Under the pieces are notes generated by a model. That model saw nothing but the letters and a program-made list of their open reading frames with translations. It searched no databases and was not told the DNA's origin. Shown here in pieces: positions 61,389-64,000 of a DNA stretch of 64,000 nucleotides. The DNA is taken from NCBI GenBank assembly GCA_009777995.1, contig WRKT01000002.1:62001-126000 (forward strand), written 5' to 3'. How positions within the stretch are numbered: position 1 is the stretch's first letter; every line of letters begins with the position of its first letter. The position numbers were made by a program, and so were the translations under genes. This stretch comes from Treponema sp. (GTDB lineage Bacteria; Spirochaetota; Spirochaetia; Treponematales; Breznakiellaceae).

Positions 61389-62702
61389 ATGCAGCAGTAC
61401 TTTATTGAGCAGGCACTTACCTATGATGAGGCAGAAAGAAAGGCTCGTGCGAAATACGGAGATCGCCTTACAATTCTAATGCACGAAACCGTAAAAATTC
61501 CGAGCGGTTTCTTGAATCTTCGTCTTAGGGATGGGATTAAGATAACAGGTATTATCCCGAGCACTTCAAGGCAGGCCGCAAAGGAAAATGCGGCGAGAGA
61601 GGCAGCCTCTCCGCAGGTGATACCACAGGTGATATCCGGCGCATCCGTGATACCTGCGGCGGTTAAAGAGAATCTTATCGAAAAAGAAAAGAAGCAATTT
61701 GAAGAGAATAAGGGAAAGATTCTTGAAGAAATTGCAGGGAAGGATTCAAAGGCATTAAAGGAAGTACAGACGGAGTTAAAGTCCCTTAAGGAAATGATTG
61801 AAAGCCTTGGCCATTTAAGTTCAAGGGAGGAGCATCCTACTCTTAACCGTCTTGAAGACCTGCTCATTTTAAACGATTTTTCTCCTATTTATCGCAAGAC
61901 TATTATGGATAGGGCACGGAAGGATTTTTCACCGGGTGAACTTGAAAATTACGATAATATACAGGACATAATTTTAGAGTGGATAGGAGAGAGTTTAAAT
62001 ATTCACAGGAGTATTGAGTTTAATGTGAAACCCAAGATCGTCATTTTAGTTGGTCCTACAGGGGTTGGGAAGACCACCACGGTTGCCAAACTTGCGGCTA
62101 ACCTAGGCATTAATTTTGAAAAGGGTAAGCATAAGCGCAGAGTTGTTACTGTTACGATAGATGCGTATAGGATTGGTGCAATCCAGCACCTTGAAGGTTA
62201 TGCACGCATTATGGAATTCCCATGTTATTCTGCAAGCGATTACGATGAACTGAGAAAAACCATTGCGCTTAACTCAGAGGAAAGCGACTTGATAATCGTT
62301 GATACCATAGGGAAGAGCCCGAGGAATCCCGTAGAACTTGGAGAAATGAAAATGCTCCTTGATGCCTGCGGAACTCAAACCGAGGTGCATCTTATACTTT
62401 CAGCAACTACAAAGGCAAGCGATATAAATGAAACCTTAAGGATCTTTGAGATTTTCGGTTATAAGTCGGTAATTGTTACTAAATTAGATGAAACAATAAG
62501 AACAGGCAATATAATTAGTGCACTTTCAGAGAGGCAAAAGGCGGTATCCTATATTACAAACGGGCAGAAGGTGCCGACAGATATTTGCATGGCTTCAGCC
62601 ATTCAATTTTTAACACGCCTTGAAGGTTTTAAAGTAAACAGAACCAAACTTGAAGAAAGGTTCCTCCCTAAGGGGCAGGAGCTTATGCAGAAGTGGAGAT
62701 AA
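61389..62702 (+). CDS. flhF: Flagellar SRP-type GTPase FlhF
   Basis: A 437-residue protein: an N-terminal basic/unfolded B region (QQYFIEQALTYDEAERKARAKYG), a helical N domain and a G domain with P-loop VGPTGVGKTTTVAKLA, TIDAYRIGAIQHL, IIVDTIGKSPRN (DTxG) and VTKLDETIRTGN (TKLD). It positions the flagellar motor at the cell pole and works with FlhG. AGAGGAAGAA precedes the ATG, 9 bp after flhA. One base separates it from flhG. Confidence 0.94.
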   Translation: MQQYFIEQALTYDEAERKARAKYGDRLTILMHETVKIPSGFLNLRLRDGIKITGIIPSTSRQAAKENAAREAASPQVIPQVISGASVIPAAVKENLIEKEKKQFEENKGKILEEIAGKDSKALKEVQTELKSLKEMIESLGHLSSREEHPTLNRLEDLLILNDFSPIYRKTIMDRARKDFSPGELENYDNIQDIILEWIGESLNIHRSIEFNVKPKIVILVGPTGVGKTTTVAKLAANLGINFEKGKHKRRVVTVTIDAYRIGAIQHLEGYARIMEFPCYSASDYDELRKTIALNSEESDLIIVDTIGKSPRNPVELGEMKMLLDACGTQTEVHLILSATTKASDINETLRIFEIFGYKSVIVTKLDETIRTGNIISALSERQKAVSYITNGQKVPTDICMASAIQFLTRLEGFKVNRTKLEERFLPKGQELMQKWR

Positions 62703-62703
62703 A

Positions 62704-63615
62704 ATGGAAGATCAGGCTGAAAAACTTCGTGAAATAATGAGGAAAAAATCAGGGGCCAAGGAGACTCAAGAAGCCGGAGAAAGCCGGGCCCCGGGAGCTA
62801 TACTTTCCAAAAAGGGAAAGACGAGGATTATTGCAATTACCAGCGGGAAGGGCGGTGTCGGAAAGACAAATGTATCTGTTAATATGGCTCTAGCCTATGC
62901 AAGACTCGGAAAGAAAGTCGTTGTAATGGATGCTGACCTTGGGCTTGCGAATGTAAATATAATGCTTAATATGCTGCCAAAGTATAATATTTATGACATG
63001 ATCCGCAGAGGGAAATCCATGAAGGAAATCCTTGTTGAAACCGAATACGGCATTTCCATTGTTGCAGGTGCTCTTGGCATTTCTCAGGTTGCAAATTTAA
63101 GCGATGAAGAAAGACAGAAGTTCATTGAACAGCTTAATACTCTTTCCTTTGCAGACATTATAATTATTGATACAAGTGCAGGGGTATCGCATAATGTTCT
63201 TGACTTTATTGCTGCAGCAGATGATGCGGTTATAATAACAACGCCTGAGCCGACTGCAATTACCGATGCATACGGTATAATCAAGATTATTGCAACAGAG
63301 TATGACAGCCTTGATATGGAATTAAAACTCGTTGTTAACCGTGCAAAAAGTGCGGCAGAGGCAAAAAAGGTTGCAGACAGGATGACAAATATTGCAGGGC
63401 AATTCTTGAACCTAAAGGTTGATTATCTTGGGTTTATATATGATGACCATGTGGTACCCCAGGCGGTTTTAAGACAAAGGCCCTTTATGGTTATTGACCC
63501 CAGATGCAAGGCAAGTATTTGTGTTCAGCATATAGTCGGTAAAATGGAGAAAAGTGAGTTTAGGGAAACCGGAGGTTTTGCTTCGATGTTTAAAAGGCTT
63601 TTTAAAAGGCAATAA
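62704..63615 (+). CDS. flhG: FlhG/FleN-type MinD-family ATPase
   Basis: A 303-residue ATPase with the deviant Walker A KGGVGKTN (IAITSGKGGVGKTNVSVNMALAYARLG), then MDADLGLANVNIMLNMLPKYN and IIIDTSAGVSHNVLDF. FlhG controls flagellar number with FlhF. ATG at 62704 is chosen because it directly follows the flhF stop; the longer in-frame extension into flhF is rejected. The 303-residue size agrees with the protein that follows flhF in T. pallidum, as far as I remember. Confidence 0.93.
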   Translation: MEDQAEKLREIMRKKSGAKETQEAGESRAPGAILSKKGKTRIIAITSGKGGVGKTNVSVNMALAYARLGKKVVVMDADLGLANVNIMLNMLPKYNIYDMIRRGKSMKEILVETEYGISIVAGALGISQVANLSDEERQKFIEQLNTLSFADIIIIDTSAGVSHNVLDFIAAADDAVIITTPEPTAITDAYGIIKIIATEYDSLDMELKLVVNRAKSAAEAKKVADRMTNIAGQFLNLKVDYLGFIYDDHVVPQAVLRQRPFMVIDPRCKASICVQHIVGKMEKSEFRETGGFASMFKRLFKRQ

Positions 63616-63633
63616 TGGCAGGGAGGGAGCAGG

Positions 63634-64000
63634 GTGTTTAACCTTAAAATTAATATAGTAGCGGCAGGAGTAGCTTTTCTTCTGTCATTTTTACTCGGAA
63701 TCCTAAGTCGTTCGCCGATGCCCGTCATTTTTATTAGACCTGTAATATTTGCAGGGGTCTTTTTTATGCTATTTGCCGTAATCCAGATTATAGCGAATCG
63801 TTTCCTGCCCGAGCTTTTTGAAGGGGGGGGCCCTGCCGAGGATGAATTTCTCCCGGGCTCACGGGTAAATATTTCCGAGAAAGAGCCCCTTGCTACTCCG
63901 CAGGATTATACGCCCGACCCTCCCGCAGCTACCGTGAGCTATGCTCAACAGTCTGTCGTAGGAGCCCGTCCTAATGATTCAGATAAGGAACTGGATGATA
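63634..64000 (+). CDS. Membrane-anchored hypothetical protein, 5' part only
   Basis: An open frame from GTG at 63634, with GGGAGGGAGCAGG upstream, running past the right edge of the window. The 122 visible codons give two membrane helices (about 8-25 and 34-57), then an acidic and Pro-rich cytoplasmic region. No domain is recognised. Position directly after flhG makes it part of the motility operon, as in other treponemes where a hypothetical gene follows. An ATG at 63614 is out of frame and stops after eight codons. Confidence 0.65.
   Translation, partial: MFNLKINIVAAGVAFLLSFLLGILSRSPMPVIFIRPVIFAGVFFMLFAVIQIIANRFLPELFEGGGPAEDEFLPGSRVNISEKEPLATPQDYTPDPPAATVSYAQQSVVGARPNDSDKELDD

Overview
The window looks like a chromosomal segment from a spirochaete of the Treponema type, probably host- or gut-associated. 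The strongest evidence is the long spirochaete-style motility operon at the right end (flbB, fliK, flgD, flgE, flbD, fliL, fliM, fliY, fliO/Z, fliP, fliQ, fliR, flhB, flhA, flhF, flhG). Two tandem FlaA-type flagellar sheath genes and the oadA-oadB pair support the same call. No rRNA, tRNA, CRISPR array or intact insertion sequence was seen.

Layout. 0.2-9.3 kb: a phosphosugar mutase diverges from an oadA-oadB sodium-pump decarboxylase operon, which runs into a DUF4105 membrane protein, two hypothetical proteins, a parvulin and a GAF/HD-GYP cyclic-di-GMP phosphodiesterase. 9.3-12.8 kb: a leftward infC-rpmI-rplT operon continues into a ZapB-like coiled-coil gene and an unusual in-frame ZapA-ManA fusion, then a YaiI/YqxD gene. 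12.9-17.3 kb: a membrane protein, class II aldolase, a binding-protein-like protein and two FlaA-type genes with a consensus promoter and terminator. 17.3-24.6 kb: GH4 glycosidase, dCMP deaminase, CstA, a cysteine-synthase-like enzyme, and TldD/TldE. 24.6-31.9 kb: a leftward phosphate regulon pstS-pstC-pstA-pstB-phoU-phoB, then a cyclophilin and a PhoR-like kinase.

31.9-36.3 kb is the accessory island. It holds a surface-lipoprotein gene whose leader carries a promoter, a 7-bp microsatellite inside a small upstream ORF, and an intrinsic terminator just before the ribosome binding site. It also holds two paralogous toxin-antitoxin-like pairs, three copies (two long, one short) of a dispersed repeat, and a remnant of an Rpn/PD-(D/E)XK transposase-family gene. 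36.3-48.1 kb returns to core genes: DUF4912 with a GH57 branching-enzyme-like protein, UvrD helicase, RdgB, a chemoreceptor, a MATE exporter, a mannitol-dehydrogenase-family enzyme, a metallophosphoesterase and an RlpA/SPOR protein. 48.2-64.0 kb is the motility operon; it continues past the right edge.

Main points for a second look: (1) the ZapA-ManA fusion; (2) the lipoprotein leader, which could be a phase-variable attenuator because the heptamer number decides whether the upstream ORF reads through the terminator; (3) FlgE with Ser at residue 178, where the lysinoalanine-crosslinking Cys of Treponema FlgE is expected, and no Cys anywhere; (4) absence of motA and motB from their usual place between flbD and fliL; (5) the duplicated toxin-antitoxin-like pairs beside a 97%-identical 151-bp repeat. 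Convergent genes often overlap at their 3' ends and TTG/GTG starts are common, so the chromosome is compact.
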